Assembly (NCBI RefSeq): GCF_009002475.1
Contig: NZ_AP019860.1
Span: 8,987,547 to 9,051,546 of the forward strand
Direction: 5' to 3'
From: Candidatus Uabimicrobium amorphum
GTDB lineage: Bacteria; Planctomycetota; Uabimicrobiia; Uabimicrobiales; Uabimicrobiaceae
Length of the DNA stretch: 64,000 bases
Both the position numbers and the translations under genes were made by a program. The first letter of the stretch is position 1. Each line of letters starts with the position of its first letter. Below the pieces are notes generated by a model. The model saw only the letters and a list, made by a program, of their open reading frames with translations, was not told the DNA's origin and ran no database searches. This document shows positions 51,934 through 60,190 of the stretch, in pieces.

Positions 51934-53097
51934 ATGGTTAAAATACTAGATGCAACTTTACGTGAAGGCGAGCAAACTCCTGGAGTATATTTTGAGGGGC
52001 ATAATAAATTAGCCATTGCTGAAAAGCTCGATAGTGTGGGGGTCGATATTATCGAGGCAGGACACCCTCTTATTAGCAATAATATTTATAAAGCGGTGAA
52101 GCAGATTGCCAATATGGGTCTCAAGGCCAAGGTGGCGGCTCACTCGCGTTCGACAAAAAAAGATGTCGATATCGCCTTAGATTGTGGTGTTGATTTTCTC
52201 GGCATATTTTATTGTGTGTCGAATGCACGTCTGGATGGTGTTTTCAAAAAAGATCTTTCATATGCCACCGAACAAATTAGCAAAATTATTTCCTATGCAC
52301 GTGAGCAACGTCCAGATCTTATGATTCGCTATACACCTGAGGACACAGTGCGTTCGAATTTTGATAATGTGGCACAAGTTGCTGTGGCGGCAGTAAAAGC
52401 AGGGGCGGATGTGATTAGTATTGCGGATACCACCGGCTATATGATTCCTGGAACCGATCGCAGTATGTACGATTTTGTCACAAAGCTAAAATTGGTTTTC
52501 GACAAAGAAGGTGTCGCTCCACAAATTGCAGTTCATTGCCATAATGACCGAGGTTTGGCGTTGGCAAACGCGATTGATGGATATCGTGCCGGAGCGGATA
52601 TTATTGATTGCACAGTGTTAGGGATTGGCGAGCGTGCTGGTATTGTTGACTTAGCGCAACTTTTGGTATTGTTTCGCGAAGATTTTTCTGTAACAAATGA
52701 ATGGAATTTGTTGGAATTGAATGAGCTGTATGAGTTTGTAAGCCATTATGCAAAAATTGCCATCGCGAAAAATTTGCCGATTATTGGGCAAAACGCATTC
52801 ACCCACTGTGCGGGGGTGCATACACACGCCGCGGTGATTAATCCTCTGCATTACCATAGCCTTGCCCCAGAAATTGTTGGACGTAAAATGGAAATATGCC
52901 TGGACCACATGTCGGGAATTTCTTCGGTAAAGTATGGGTTACAAAAAATTGGTATGGAAGATGTTGAAGATACATTTGCATTGCAAGTTCTTGGCGAGGT
53001 CAAGACGATTGGCGAGACAGGACGTACAGTGAACGATTTGAAAGAATTAGAACGAATTGCTCTGTGGTGTAGACAAAATACGGAGGAAACGGCGTAA
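51934..53097 (+). CDS. 2-isopropylmalate/homocitrate synthase family protein
   Basis: 387 residues from ATG 51934 (AAGAGA just upstream; GTG 51919 also in frame). It is a DRE-TIM metallolyase with the DxTLREGEQ motif (DATLREGEQTPGV), the catalytic barrel RYTPEDTVRS and ADTTGYMIPG, metal-binding HCHND, VLGIGERAGIVDLAQ, and NAFTHCAGVHTHA. These enzymes condense acetyl-CoA with an alpha-keto acid. The family motif after GERAG differs from both classic LeuA (GNT) and Lys20 (NGITP), so the keto-acid substrate is left open. It lacks the C-terminal leucine-regulatory domain of full-length LeuA (about 510 residues). Its stop overlaps the M50 protease start by one base. Confidence 0.85.
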   Translation: MVKILDATLREGEQTPGVYFEGHNKLAIAEKLDSVGVDIIEAGHPLISNNIYKAVKQIANMGLKAKVAAHSRSTKKDVDIALDCGVDFLGIFYCVSNARLDGVFKKDLSYATEQISKIISYAREQRPDLMIRYTPEDTVRSNFDNVAQVAVAAVKAGADVISIADTTGYMIPGTDRSMYDFVTKLKLVFDKEGVAPQIAVHCHNDRGLALANAIDGYRAGADIIDCTVLGIGERAGIVDLAQLLVLFREDFSVTNEWNLLELNELYEFVSHYAKIAIAKNLPIIGQNAFTHCAGVHTHAAVINPLHYHSLAPEIVGRKMEICLDHMSGISSVKYGLQKIGMEDVEDTFALQVLGEVKTIGETGRTVNDLKELERIALWCRQNTEETA

Positions 53098-53777
53098 TGT
53101 GGGATATCTTTTTTCATATGAGTTCTGACCATTATGTGAGCTTGGCATATTTTTTCGGTATGATATTTATCTTTTCTGGACTCCACGAATACGCCCATGC
53201 TCGTATTGCCTACGCTTGTGGTGATATGGGTGTTGAAAAGCGCGTTACTCTAAATCCTCTAAAGCACATCGGGTTAGTGCCAACGATATTGTTTCCCGCT
53301 CTTATTTTATACGCATCAGGTGGCCAAGTAATTTTCGGTAGTGCTAAACCTGTACCCATTAACATTGAAGCTTTGCGCCATCGTGGTCGCGATACCATGG
53401 CTGCGGTTCTCGCCGGACCAGGTATGAATTTATTACTTATTATTGTAACGCTTGTTATTATGATCATGAGTAAATTTTTCATGACACCTGACGAATTGAA
53501 GACAAGTTTAATGATCAACTTTTTGGGGAATTGTGTACTGATTAATGCCTTGCTCGTATGCCTAAATATGATTCCGTTTCCCCCTCTTGATGGCATCAAA
53601 GCTTTTTATGGATTTTTACCGCGTTGGCGGTTTTTTATTATTATAGATCTCATTGGAGTCATTGCCTTATTGTTTGTCTTTTGGAATTATCCGCAGTTTT
53701 TCATGACGATAATGAATGATTATGTTATACCATGTTGGAAATTTGTATGGAAATGTTACGTGCGCTTTCCTGTGTAG
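53097..53777 (+). CDS. Site-2-protease-like M50 membrane metalloprotease
   Basis: 226 residues, about five or six membrane helices. The zinc motif HEYAHA (HExxH, residues 30-35) is in helix 1-2 and the third ligand motif MIPFPPLDG is in the later helix. This is the short minimal-core type of M50 protease, without a PDZ or CBS domain. It would cut membrane-spanning substrates such as anti-sigma factors. The ATG overlaps the stop of the preceding gene (TAATG). Confidence 0.88.
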   Translation: MWDIFFHMSSDHYVSLAYFFGMIFIFSGLHEYAHARIAYACGDMGVEKRVTLNPLKHIGLVPTILFPALILYASGGQVIFGSAKPVPINIEALRHRGRDTMAAVLAGPGMNLLLIIVTLVIMIMSKFFMTPDELKTSLMINFLGNCVLINALLVCLNMIPFPPLDGIKAFYGFLPRWRFFIIIDLIGVIALLFVFWNYPQFFMTIMNDYVIPCWKFVWKCYVRFPV

Positions 53778-53819
53778 TTTTACATTGTAAAGCGGTAAAC
53801 TAGATATGTAGGCCAGTTT

Positions 53820-54848
53820 ATGGAAATAACCAAACAAGATATTTTATCCTTACCCAAAAGTGAACTGCATTGTCATTTAGATGGTTCTGTTCGCATAAAT
53901 ACAATTATTGATCTTGCGCGTGAGTACAAAATAGAATTGCCCTCTTATGAAGAGAGCGGATTAGAGAAACATCTTATTTGTGGACGCAAAGTTGTTGATT
54001 TAGTGGAGTATCTCGATGCATTTCGCATGACTTTGTCGGTGATGCAGGACAAGGATGCTTTAGAAAGAATCGCCTTTGAATTAGTGGAAGATGCTGCACG
54101 AGAAAATTTATGGTATTTTGAAGTTCGATTTTCTCCCACTTTACACGACAAAAAAGGTTTGAGTTACAGTGAAATTGTTGAGGCAGTGTTGCGCGGCTTT
54201 GCAAAAGGCGAAGCAAAGTACAATATAAAAGTAGGACTTATCATTTGTGCGATGCGCGAAAAGTCTTTGGACGAGGCTTTAGAAATGGCGCGTCTGTGCG
54301 TAAAGTATTATGGAAAGGGTGTGGTTGCCTTTGACCTAGCAGGTGCAGAAGCCGGAAATCCAGCCAAAAAATTCGGCAAAGCGTTTGCTATGATACGCAA
54401 GAGTTTAGTCAACCGTACCATTCACGCGGGAGAAGCTTTTGGTGCAAAGAGTATCTTCCAAGCTATTGAATTAGGTGCTCATCGCATTGGACATGGCATC
54501 AGTTTAGAGGAAAATGAACAGTTATTCCAATATGTCAACAATCATCGCATTGCGATTGAAGTTTGTTTAAAATGCAATACACAAACCGGAACACCATTAG
54601 AAGAACATCCACTACCTCGATTTGTCAAAAAAGGTTTATGTGTTACTTTAAACACAGACAATCGCCTCATGTCTGCAACAACATTAACGGATGAATATAT
54701 GCTGGCCATCAATACATATTCATTTAGCAAGAAGCAAGTCAAAGAGCTCATCATAAACAGTTTTACTGCGGCATTTTTACCCTTCGATGAAAAACGACAA
54801 CTGCTACAGAAAGTGGAGGAAAAAACGCGCGATGTGTTGGGCAATTGA
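53820..54848 (+). CDS. add: Adenosine deaminase
   Basis: 342 residues, the usual length. The zinc ligands HCH (His17, His19) are in SELHCHLDGSVR. Further marks are HAGEAFG with a zinc His and the catalytic Glu, HRIGHG, and the final NTDNRLMS. The TDN instead of TDD is seen in a known bacterial subgroup. The reaction is adenosine (or deoxyadenosine) to inosine plus ammonia, in purine salvage in the cytosol. The 3' end overlaps the pantothenate kinase gene by 17 bp. Confidence 0.92.
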   Translation: MEITKQDILSLPKSELHCHLDGSVRINTIIDLAREYKIELPSYEESGLEKHLICGRKVVDLVEYLDAFRMTLSVMQDKDALERIAFELVEDAARENLWYFEVRFSPTLHDKKGLSYSEIVEAVLRGFAKGEAKYNIKVGLIICAMREKSLDEALEMARLCVKYYGKGVVAFDLAGAEAGNPAKKFGKAFAMIRKSLVNRTIHAGEAFGAKSIFQAIELGAHRIGHGISLEENEQLFQYVNNHRIAIEVCLKCNTQTGTPLEEHPLPRFVKKGLCVTLNTDNRLMSATTLTDEYMLAINTYSFSKKQVKELIINSFTAAFLPFDEKRQLLQKVEEKTRDVLGN

Positions 54849-55593
54849 TGTAGGAAATACGCACTACAAAGTTGGGATCATCAAAAACAAAACTGTGGAA
54901 CAAGTGTATCGTTTTCGTACGATTCGCGAACAGTCTATCGACGAATATTATTTCCAGTTGCGCAATATTTGTCGCGAACACGATCTTTTACAAATTCCTC
55001 ATTTATGGATTGCTAGTGTAGTTCCGTCGGTAAATATTGCTTTCGAAATGTTGGGGAAAACCAAAGGGATCTCCATGACGTTTATTGATGCCGATAGTCC
55101 TTTTTCTTTTACCATTGATGAGCGCATCGGTAAAAAAATCGGAGCTGATATTCTAATACTTGCTGAAGCAGCGATGGCAATGGTGAATCAAAAAGACGTT
55201 ATCATTGTTTGCGCGGGAACAGCAACAACTGTTTTTGCCGTCGTGGGAGGTATTTTGATTGGGGGAGCGATTGCCCCGGGTATCAAAGGTTCTGTCGAAT
55301 CATTGATTGATAATGCGGCGTTATTAAGTACAACATACTTAGAATTACCAGAGAAAGCGATTGGACAAACAACGGAAACGGCCATGAGCAGTGGGATTTT
55401 GTATGGTTTCGCTGGCCTTGTCGATGGCCTTATTTCGCGCATGAAGAAAGAGATTGGCCGCGATGATATACCTGTTGTTGCCAGTGGGGGTATGATCAGT
55501 AAAATTGAACGCGCTTCTTTTGAAATAGACAAAGTGTATCCTGATTTAGGCATGGAGGGAATCTTGCGCCTTATTGTTGAGGGTGGGAGGTAA
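54832..55593 (+). CDS. coaX: Type III pantothenate kinase
   Basis: 253 residues from ATG 54832 (GGAGG about 11 nt upstream, overlapping the deaminase end). CoaX marks: DVGNTHYKVGI (phosphate 1), IASVVPSV, KKIGADILILAEAAM, VCAGTATTVFAVVGGILIGG (phosphate 2 and adenosine region), IAPGIKGSVESLIDNAALL, GILYGFAGLVDGLI. It carries out the first step of coenzyme A synthesis and is not feedback inhibited by CoA in known members. Having coaX here speaks for chromosomal or chromid DNA. Confidence 0.93.
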   Translation: MCWAIDVGNTHYKVGIIKNKTVEQVYRFRTIREQSIDEYYFQLRNICREHDLLQIPHLWIASVVPSVNIAFEMLGKTKGISMTFIDADSPFSFTIDERIGKKIGADILILAEAAMAMVNQKDVIIVCAGTATTVFAVVGGILIGGAIAPGIKGSVESLIDNAALLSTTYLELPEKAIGQTTETAMSSGILYGFAGLVDGLISRMKKEIGRDDIPVVASGGMISKIERASFEIDKVYPDLGMEGILRLIVEGGR

Positions 55594-55649
55594 TTCAATA
55601 AGAGTGACGAATAGGTTTTGTTCCTTAGGCCTAACGTAGTTTGAGGAAC

Positions 55650-55670
55650 GGGCGGACACTAGGTCCGCCC
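55650..55670. terminator. GC-rich hairpin after coaX
   Basis: GGGCGGAC and GTCCGCCC form a perfect 8-bp stem with a 5-nt loop (ACTAG), between the convergent ends at 55593 and 55728. It is unusually GC-rich for this AT-rich DNA. Confidence 0.65.
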
Positions 55671-55727
55671 CTGCAATGCACTTTGTAAAAGGTATGCTTC
55701 TTTTGTGCGTTGCAAGTTAGCAAAAGG

Positions 55728-56021
55728 TTAGAAATATTGTAGAATTTCTTCACCTTGTCCAAGATGCAGTTGCTGCGCTTGCTTTGTTGGATTCCATCCT
55801 TTTTGTAAGCCAATTTCCACGATATCTTTTACATTTGTGGGAGTCACTGCGGTTGCTTCTCCGTCTTTATCTTTGCGATGAAAAGCGACTACTAATCGTT
55901 GGCCTGGTTCCTCGGCATGTTCGATAACCAAGTGGATACCCTTTTTGTCAGAGGCAACAACCCAACGATATTCTACATCATCTACGGTGATCAGTCGTGA
56001 ACCTTTTTTGCGTAAAGCCAT
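55728..56021 (-). CDS. Small conserved protein of unknown function
   Basis: 97 residues. It begins MALRKKGSRLITVDDVEYRW and has alternating strands (VVASDKKGIHLVIEHAE, QRLVVAFHRKD), a VTPTNVKDIVEIGLQKGWNP helix and a glutamine-rich end. Similar small proteins with the KGSRxITVDxxxYRW start exist in other bacteria without known function. It is 18 bp downstream of the GIDE-like gene in the same direction, probably an operon. Confidence 0.75.
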   Translation of the reverse strand: MALRKKGSRLITVDDVEYRWVVASDKKGIHLVIEHAEEPGQRLVVAFHRKDKDGEATAVTPTNVKDIVEIGLQKGWNPTKQAQQLHLGQGEEILQYF

Positions 56022-56039
56022 ACAGTTTCCTTTTGTTAT

Positions 56040-56843
56040 TTATGAATTCGCTTTTATTCCCAAGACCAGAAGTACAATTGCTGCGATAAAAAAGATATAG
56101 GCTAGGATTGCCATCCATTTTGCTGTACTTTGTTGGCTACGCACAAGCTCTTCTTCTGATTTTGTTGTGATAATAAAAGAGGCACCCGAGGTCGTTGGTT
56201 TTTTTACAACAAGTTCTTCGTCGCCACATACTTCACCGAGAATGTATAGTCTACGATCAAGAGGAATGATGGACTCTTGCATACGATAACCAATAGTACG
56301 ATGTCCTTTATTGAGAACCATACTTGCAAGATCAAGAACCAGTTTTCCCATAGCCAAATTGTTGTCTTTTGGGTGTCTTTCTAATTTGTTGACAACTTCA
56401 ATAGCATCGACATCAGAACCTTCGCCTTCAATGCGAATTTTGCCTGTTTCGTCTTCTAGATAAAAGGGTATATGACGCGTGTCTTTGGTCATTATTTCAC
56501 TGCGGCGTCTTGTTCCAGATCGGACATTGCCGTCAGAATCGCGGTCTTGATAGCGTTCTTCAAATTCATGTGTTACTTTTGTATTGTAATAAACGCATTC
56601 TTGTTGAGATATTTCGCCTAAAAGAGGTTTTTCACAAACGATTTTACCCTTGAGTTCTACTTTTTGGCGAAATTCTTTACTGGCATTTTGCCCTTTACTG
56701 TGATGAAGTTGATCTTCGAGTTGTTTTACTGTTGAGGTAGGAGTGTCTACAATTTGTTGTAGTTTTTTTAATGAAGATCCACGTATAAACCAAAAGATAA
56801 TTCCCACAAGTCCTGTAATTCCGGAGAATACATAATATGTCAT
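56040..56843 (-). CDS. GIDE/MULAN-like membrane protein without RING
   Basis: 267 residues. An N-terminal membrane helix (VFSGITGLVGIIFWFI), then a soluble domain with KVELKGKIVCEKPLLGEISQ and QECVYYNTKVTHEFE, a beta region HIPFYLEDETGKIRIEG, GYRMQESIIPLDRRLYILGEVC, and a C-terminal membrane helix (WMAILAYIFFIAAIVLLVLGI). This is the BAM/GIDE domain of mitochondrial MULAN and plant SP1, here without the RING finger that gives those proteins ubiquitin-ligase activity. So it is not a ubiquitin ligase, even if databases name it so. The role in bacteria is unknown. Confidence 0.82.
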   Translation of the reverse strand: MTYYVFSGITGLVGIIFWFIRGSSLKKLQQIVDTPTSTVKQLEDQLHHSKGQNASKEFRQKVELKGKIVCEKPLLGEISQQECVYYNTKVTHEFEERYQDRDSDGNVRSGTRRRSEIMTKDTRHIPFYLEDETGKIRIEGEGSDVDAIEVVNKLERHPKDNNLAMGKLVLDLASMVLNKGHRTIGYRMQESIIPLDRRLYILGEVCGDEELVVKKPTTSGASFIITTKSEEELVRSQQSTAKWMAILAYIFFIAAIVLLVLGIKANS

Positions 56844-56972
56844 TTTGTTTTTCCTATATAAAACACTTTTACCTGATAGTTATTTGAATGATACTAGGGG
56901 TTTACGCCCTACAACCATTATAATTAAAATCTGTTGTTGTGCTAGGTAAATTTTTGCTTGAGGAGTTTTGCT

Positions 56973-57191
56973 ATGTCCAAAATTGTGTGTGTAAAAAAAT
57001 TTCCCAACCGTCTCGAGGCTGAATTAGCTAAGTCGCTTTTAGAAGCCGAAGGAATTATGGCACGAGTTTCGGCAGATGATAGTGGAGGCATGGAAATGAT
57101 GCCGATACAGCTCGTTGGTAGTGTCGAGCTTTTAGTTTTAGAGGATCGCTTACGTGAAGCTTCTTCTATATTAAATAAACGCGCAAAATAA
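56973..57191 (+). CDS. DUF2007-type small signal-transducing-like protein
   Basis: 72 residues from ATG 56973, which has GAGGAG 7 nt upstream. The ferredoxin-like fold typical of DUF2007 is visible as KIVCVKKFPNRLEAELAKSL, LLEAEGIMARVSADDSGGM and VELLVLEDRLREASSILN. DUF2007 domains are often fused to zinc ribbons; a possible fused version sits at 51228. It is 12 bp upstream of the epimerase gene and probably cotranscribed. Confidence 0.82.
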   Translation: MSKIVCVKKFPNRLEAELAKSLLEAEGIMARVSADDSGGMEMMPIQLVGSVELLVLEDRLREASSILNKRAK

Positions 57192-57203
57192 AGGAGAAGC
57201 AAA

Positions 57204-58196
57204 ATGAAGATATTAGTTACAGGAGCTACAGGTTTTATCGGAGGTCGTACTGTGGAAGCACTTCTATCGCTTTCTTACGATGAAGTACGATGCTGTGGAC
57301 GCAATCGCAGTAAGGCAGAACACTTAGAAAAAAAAGGCGCCTGCTTTCATGAAGGCAGTTTGCTAGATGATAAGCATGTGAATGAGATCACACGTGATAT
57401 CGACATGATCGTACACTGTGCTGGATTGGCAGGGACATGGGGAAAATACGAGGATTATCATGAAGCAAATGTTACTGCCACCGAAAAATTAGTCGCCGCA
57501 GCACAAAAAAGCGGCGTGCAGCGCTTTGTAAATATATCTTCCCCAAGTATATATTTTGATTATCGCGATCAACTAGACCTTGTGGAAGGAGATTTACCAA
57601 AAAAATTCTCCAATCATTATGCCACGACGAAATTCAAAGCGGAAAAGGTTGTGGAGAAAGCTCATAATGAAAAGTTTTTGACGGTTTCTTTGCGTCCACG
57701 TTTTGTCATTGGTGCGGGGGACAATCAAATTCTTCCGCGACTGATTCGTTTGCAAAAATCCAATATGTTGGTACAAATAGGCGATGGGGAAAACATTGTT
57801 GATGTCACCACGGTGAAGAATGTTGTAGACGCTATTTTATTATGCTTAAAGGCCCCCCACGATGCCATGGGAGAAGTGTACAATATTAGTAACGGTGAGC
57901 CGGTAAAATTTTGGAAATTTGTCGACATGGTATTGACAAAAATGGGCATTTCTACAGAACGCAAAAAGGTTCCATATCGCTTGATGTTGAGGCTGGCAAG
58001 AGTTAACCAAATGGTGGCTATTTGCGTTAAACGCAAAGAAGAACCGCGTTTACTTCCCATTACTGTCGCAGCCCTAGCGAAGTCTATGACGCTAAATATC
58101 GCGAAAGCACGTGAAAAACTTGGTTATGATCCGCAACAAACTGTGGAAGAAGGGGTGGACGAGTTTTTGGCATGGTGGCGCGAGAAGAAATCGTAA
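57204..58196 (+). CDS. NAD-dependent epimerase/dehydratase family (extended SDR)
   Basis: 330 residues. Rossmann motif GATGFIGGRT (GxxGxxG) at residues 7-16, DIDMIVHCAG, the catalytic Ser (NISSPSIYF) and YATTK (YxxxK), and RPRFVIGAGD. The overall pattern is closest to NAD(P)-dependent 3-beta-hydroxysteroid-dehydrogenase-like proteins that act on sugars or steroid-like lipids. ATG 57204 follows AAGGAGAAGC. Substrate unknown. Confidence 0.88.
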   Translation: MKILVTGATGFIGGRTVEALLSLSYDEVRCCGRNRSKAEHLEKKGACFHEGSLLDDKHVNEITRDIDMIVHCAGLAGTWGKYEDYHEANVTATEKLVAAAQKSGVQRFVNISSPSIYFDYRDQLDLVEGDLPKKFSNHYATTKFKAEKVVEKAHNEKFLTVSLRPRFVIGAGDNQILPRLIRLQKSNMLVQIGDGENIVDVTTVKNVVDAILLCLKAPHDAMGEVYNISNGEPVKFWKFVDMVLTKMGISTERKKVPYRLMLRLARVNQMVAICVKRKEEPRLLPITVAALAKSMTLNIAKAREKLGYDPQQTVEEGVDEFLAWWREKKS

Positions 58197-58221
58197 TTTT
58201 AAGTAAGACTTGATGCATTGC

Positions 58222-58255
58222 TAGATTAGGATCTTTTGCAAAAGATCCTAATCTA
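58222..58255. terminator. 34-bp perfect palindrome
   Basis: TAGATTAGGATCTTTTG followed directly by its exact reverse complement CAAAAGATCCTAATCTA. It sits between the convergent ends at 58196 and 58288, most likely as a bidirectional terminator that would form a stem of up to 17 bp. Confidence 0.75.
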
Positions 58256-58287
58256 AAAGTTAAAATAATCATGGGCAAATTAAATAA

Positions 58288-58779
58288 TTAAAACATTCCG
58301 ATTGATTCCAAAGGTTCTTTTTCGTAAGAGTCCATTAAATTTTTGAATTCTTGGTCTTCGCGGATGAAATTTAAATCATCGTCTAGTTCTAGATGATCAA
58401 AATCCTTAAAACCATTTTCCAAAGCATTTTCTAAACATTCTAAAGCTTTTGCTTTGTCTTTTTGCATGCAGTAATTACATGCAAGATTATAATAGGCGTT
58501 TGCATAGTTTGGATTGAGTTGTAAAGCTTTGTTGCAATCAGCGATTGCTTGTTCGTACAACTCTTGCTTGTGATAGCAAGCACCACGGTTGTCGTAAGCA
58601 TTTGCAAAATCACCCTGTACTTCGATTGCTTTTGTAAAATCGGCAATAGCGGTATCATAGTCACCTTTGTTGTAATGACAAACACCACGCTTATTGTAAG
58701 ACTCAGCTGTAGGATTTTGCTCTATTTGAGCTGTGTAATCTGCGATTAACTGATCGTAAACATTATGTGATTCTTCCAT
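58288..58779 (-). CDS. TPR protein
   Basis: 163 residues with three clear 34-residue tetratricopeptide repeats: AESYNKRGVCHYNKGDYDTA, ANAYDNRGACYHKQELYEQA and ANAYYNLACNYCMQKDKAKA. A C-terminal helix follows, ending EKEPLESIGMF, with an acidic LELDDDLNFIREDQEFK that resembles the end of other TPR/DUF-type proteins. No signal peptide, so it is cytosolic. It is a protein-binding scaffold; the partner is unknown. ATG 58779 has GGAGG about 6 nt upstream. Confidence 0.88.
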   Translation of the reverse strand: MEESHNVYDQLIADYTAQIEQNPTAESYNKRGVCHYNKGDYDTAIADFTKAIEVQGDFANAYDNRGACYHKQELYEQAIADCNKALQLNPNYANAYYNLACNYCMQKDKAKALECLENALENGFKDFDHLELDDDLNFIREDQEFKNLMDSYEKEPLESIGMF

Positions 58780-59134
58780 GAATTTCCTCCATAGATAACA
58801 TTGTTGTTGAGTTAAAGTGTTATCATCAGTTAACTCTTATCTAATCTCTAGCTCTTGAAAACACTAGCTGCATTACGGCAAAGTTAAATACTTAGGTCAT
58901 AATACCTTTGTCGTGCCTTGCTAGAATTTACAATAACTTTAGACCTTAAACAAAATTTAATTGATGACACGCTTTAGCTATTTTATGCAAAAAATCGATG
59001 TATTGCAAGAAATGAGTTATGTTCTCATAATTAAGCTTTACAATATTACTTGAAATTGTAAGATGATAGTACGCATGTGTGAGTGGATGTTTTCACACTT
59101 ATTTTTTTGCAAATTTCTTATAAAGGATCTTCTT
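58780..59134. other. Intergenic region before malate dehydrogenase
   Basis: 355 bp between the divergent TPR gene and mdh. AT-rich, no supported gene, no strong hairpin seen. It must hold both promoters. Confidence 0.4.
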
Positions 59135-60121
59135 ATGTCGACAAAGTCAGTACGTGTAGCGATCACTGGTGCCGCTGGACAGATTGGTTATGCTATTCTA
59201 TTTCGCATTGCTTCTGGCCAGATGTTTGGTCCTGATACAGCAGTACATCTTAATCTATTAGAATTAGAAGTTGCTTTACCTGCCTTAGAAGGCGTTAAGA
59301 TGGAGTTAGACGATTGTGCATTTCCTCTTCTACAATCTATCACCACAACTTCTGACGCTAATGTGGCTTTCAAAGATGTTGATTGGGCGCTACTCATCGG
59401 AGCTTTTCCACGTAAGGCAGGCATGGAAAGAAAAGACTTGCTGGAAAAAAATGCAGGTATTTTTACCGGACAAGGGAAAGCGATAAATGACAATGCCAAA
59501 AATACGTGCAAAGTTTTGGTTGTAGGAAATCCTTGCAACACGAATGCTTATATTGCAAAGAGCATGGCACCAAACATTCCTGCGAGAAACTTTTTCGCCA
59601 TGACAATGCTAGATCAAAATCGCGCCGTTACCCAACTAGCGCAAAAAGCAAATGCTCACAATACCGATGTATCAAATGTCACCATATGGGGAAACCATTC
59701 TTCCACTCAATACCCTGATTTTTACAACGCAACCATTTCAGGAAAGCCAGTAACGGAATCCATTAGCGATGAAGAATGGCTAAAGGGAGATTTTATTAAA
59801 ACAGTTCAACAACGCGGTGCAGCGATTATTAAAGCAAGAGGCTTGTCTTCCGCTGCCTCAGCGGCAAATGCAGCCGTGGATACCGTGAGAAATCTTGTGA
59901 CTCCGACACCTGAAGGTAAGCATTTTTCTGTTGCCGTTTGTTCTGACGGTAGCTACGGAATACCAGAAGGTTTGATGTTTGGTTATCCTGTGCGTTCTAA
60001 TGGCGAAGAATGGGAAATCGTACAAGGCATTAGCCATAACGAATTTGCCCAAGAAAAAATTGCTGCGACCACAAAAGAACTCAGCGAAGAGAGAGACGCA
60101 GTGCAACATTTACTAACGTAG
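59135..60121 (+). CDS. mdh: Malate dehydrogenase
   Basis: 328 residues from ATG 59135, with AAAGGA 8 nt upstream; the frame is open from 59063 but that part is not family-like. NAD-binding GAAGQIG (12-18), substrate arginines in AFPRKAGMERKDLLEKN, VVGNPCNTNAYI, TMLDQNRA and the catalytic His in WGNHSSTQYPD. Length and motifs match the cytosolic-type (MDH type 2) family. It oxidises malate to oxaloacetate with NAD in the TCA cycle. A housekeeping gene. Confidence 0.95.
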   Translation: MSTKSVRVAITGAAGQIGYAILFRIASGQMFGPDTAVHLNLLELEVALPALEGVKMELDDCAFPLLQSITTTSDANVAFKDVDWALLIGAFPRKAGMERKDLLEKNAGIFTGQGKAINDNAKNTCKVLVVGNPCNTNAYIAKSMAPNIPARNFFAMTMLDQNRAVTQLAQKANAHNTDVSNVTIWGNHSSTQYPDFYNATISGKPVTESISDEEWLKGDFIKTVQQRGAAIIKARGLSSAASAANAAVDTVRNLVTPTPEGKHFSVAVCSDGSYGIPEGLMFGYPVRSNGEEWEIVQGISHNEFAQEKIAATTKELSEERDAVQHLLT

Positions 60122-60156
60122 TATATTGTCTTTAGACAACAGTAATGCGTTTTGAA

Positions 60157-60185
60157 TAGATAATCGCAAACTATGCGATTATCTA
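60157..60185. terminator. Hairpin between mdh and the EamA gene
   Basis: TAGATAATCGCA and TGCGATTATCTA form a perfect 12-bp stem with an AACTA loop, between the convergent ends at 60121 and 60191. Confidence 0.8.
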
Positions 60186-60190
60186 TACTT

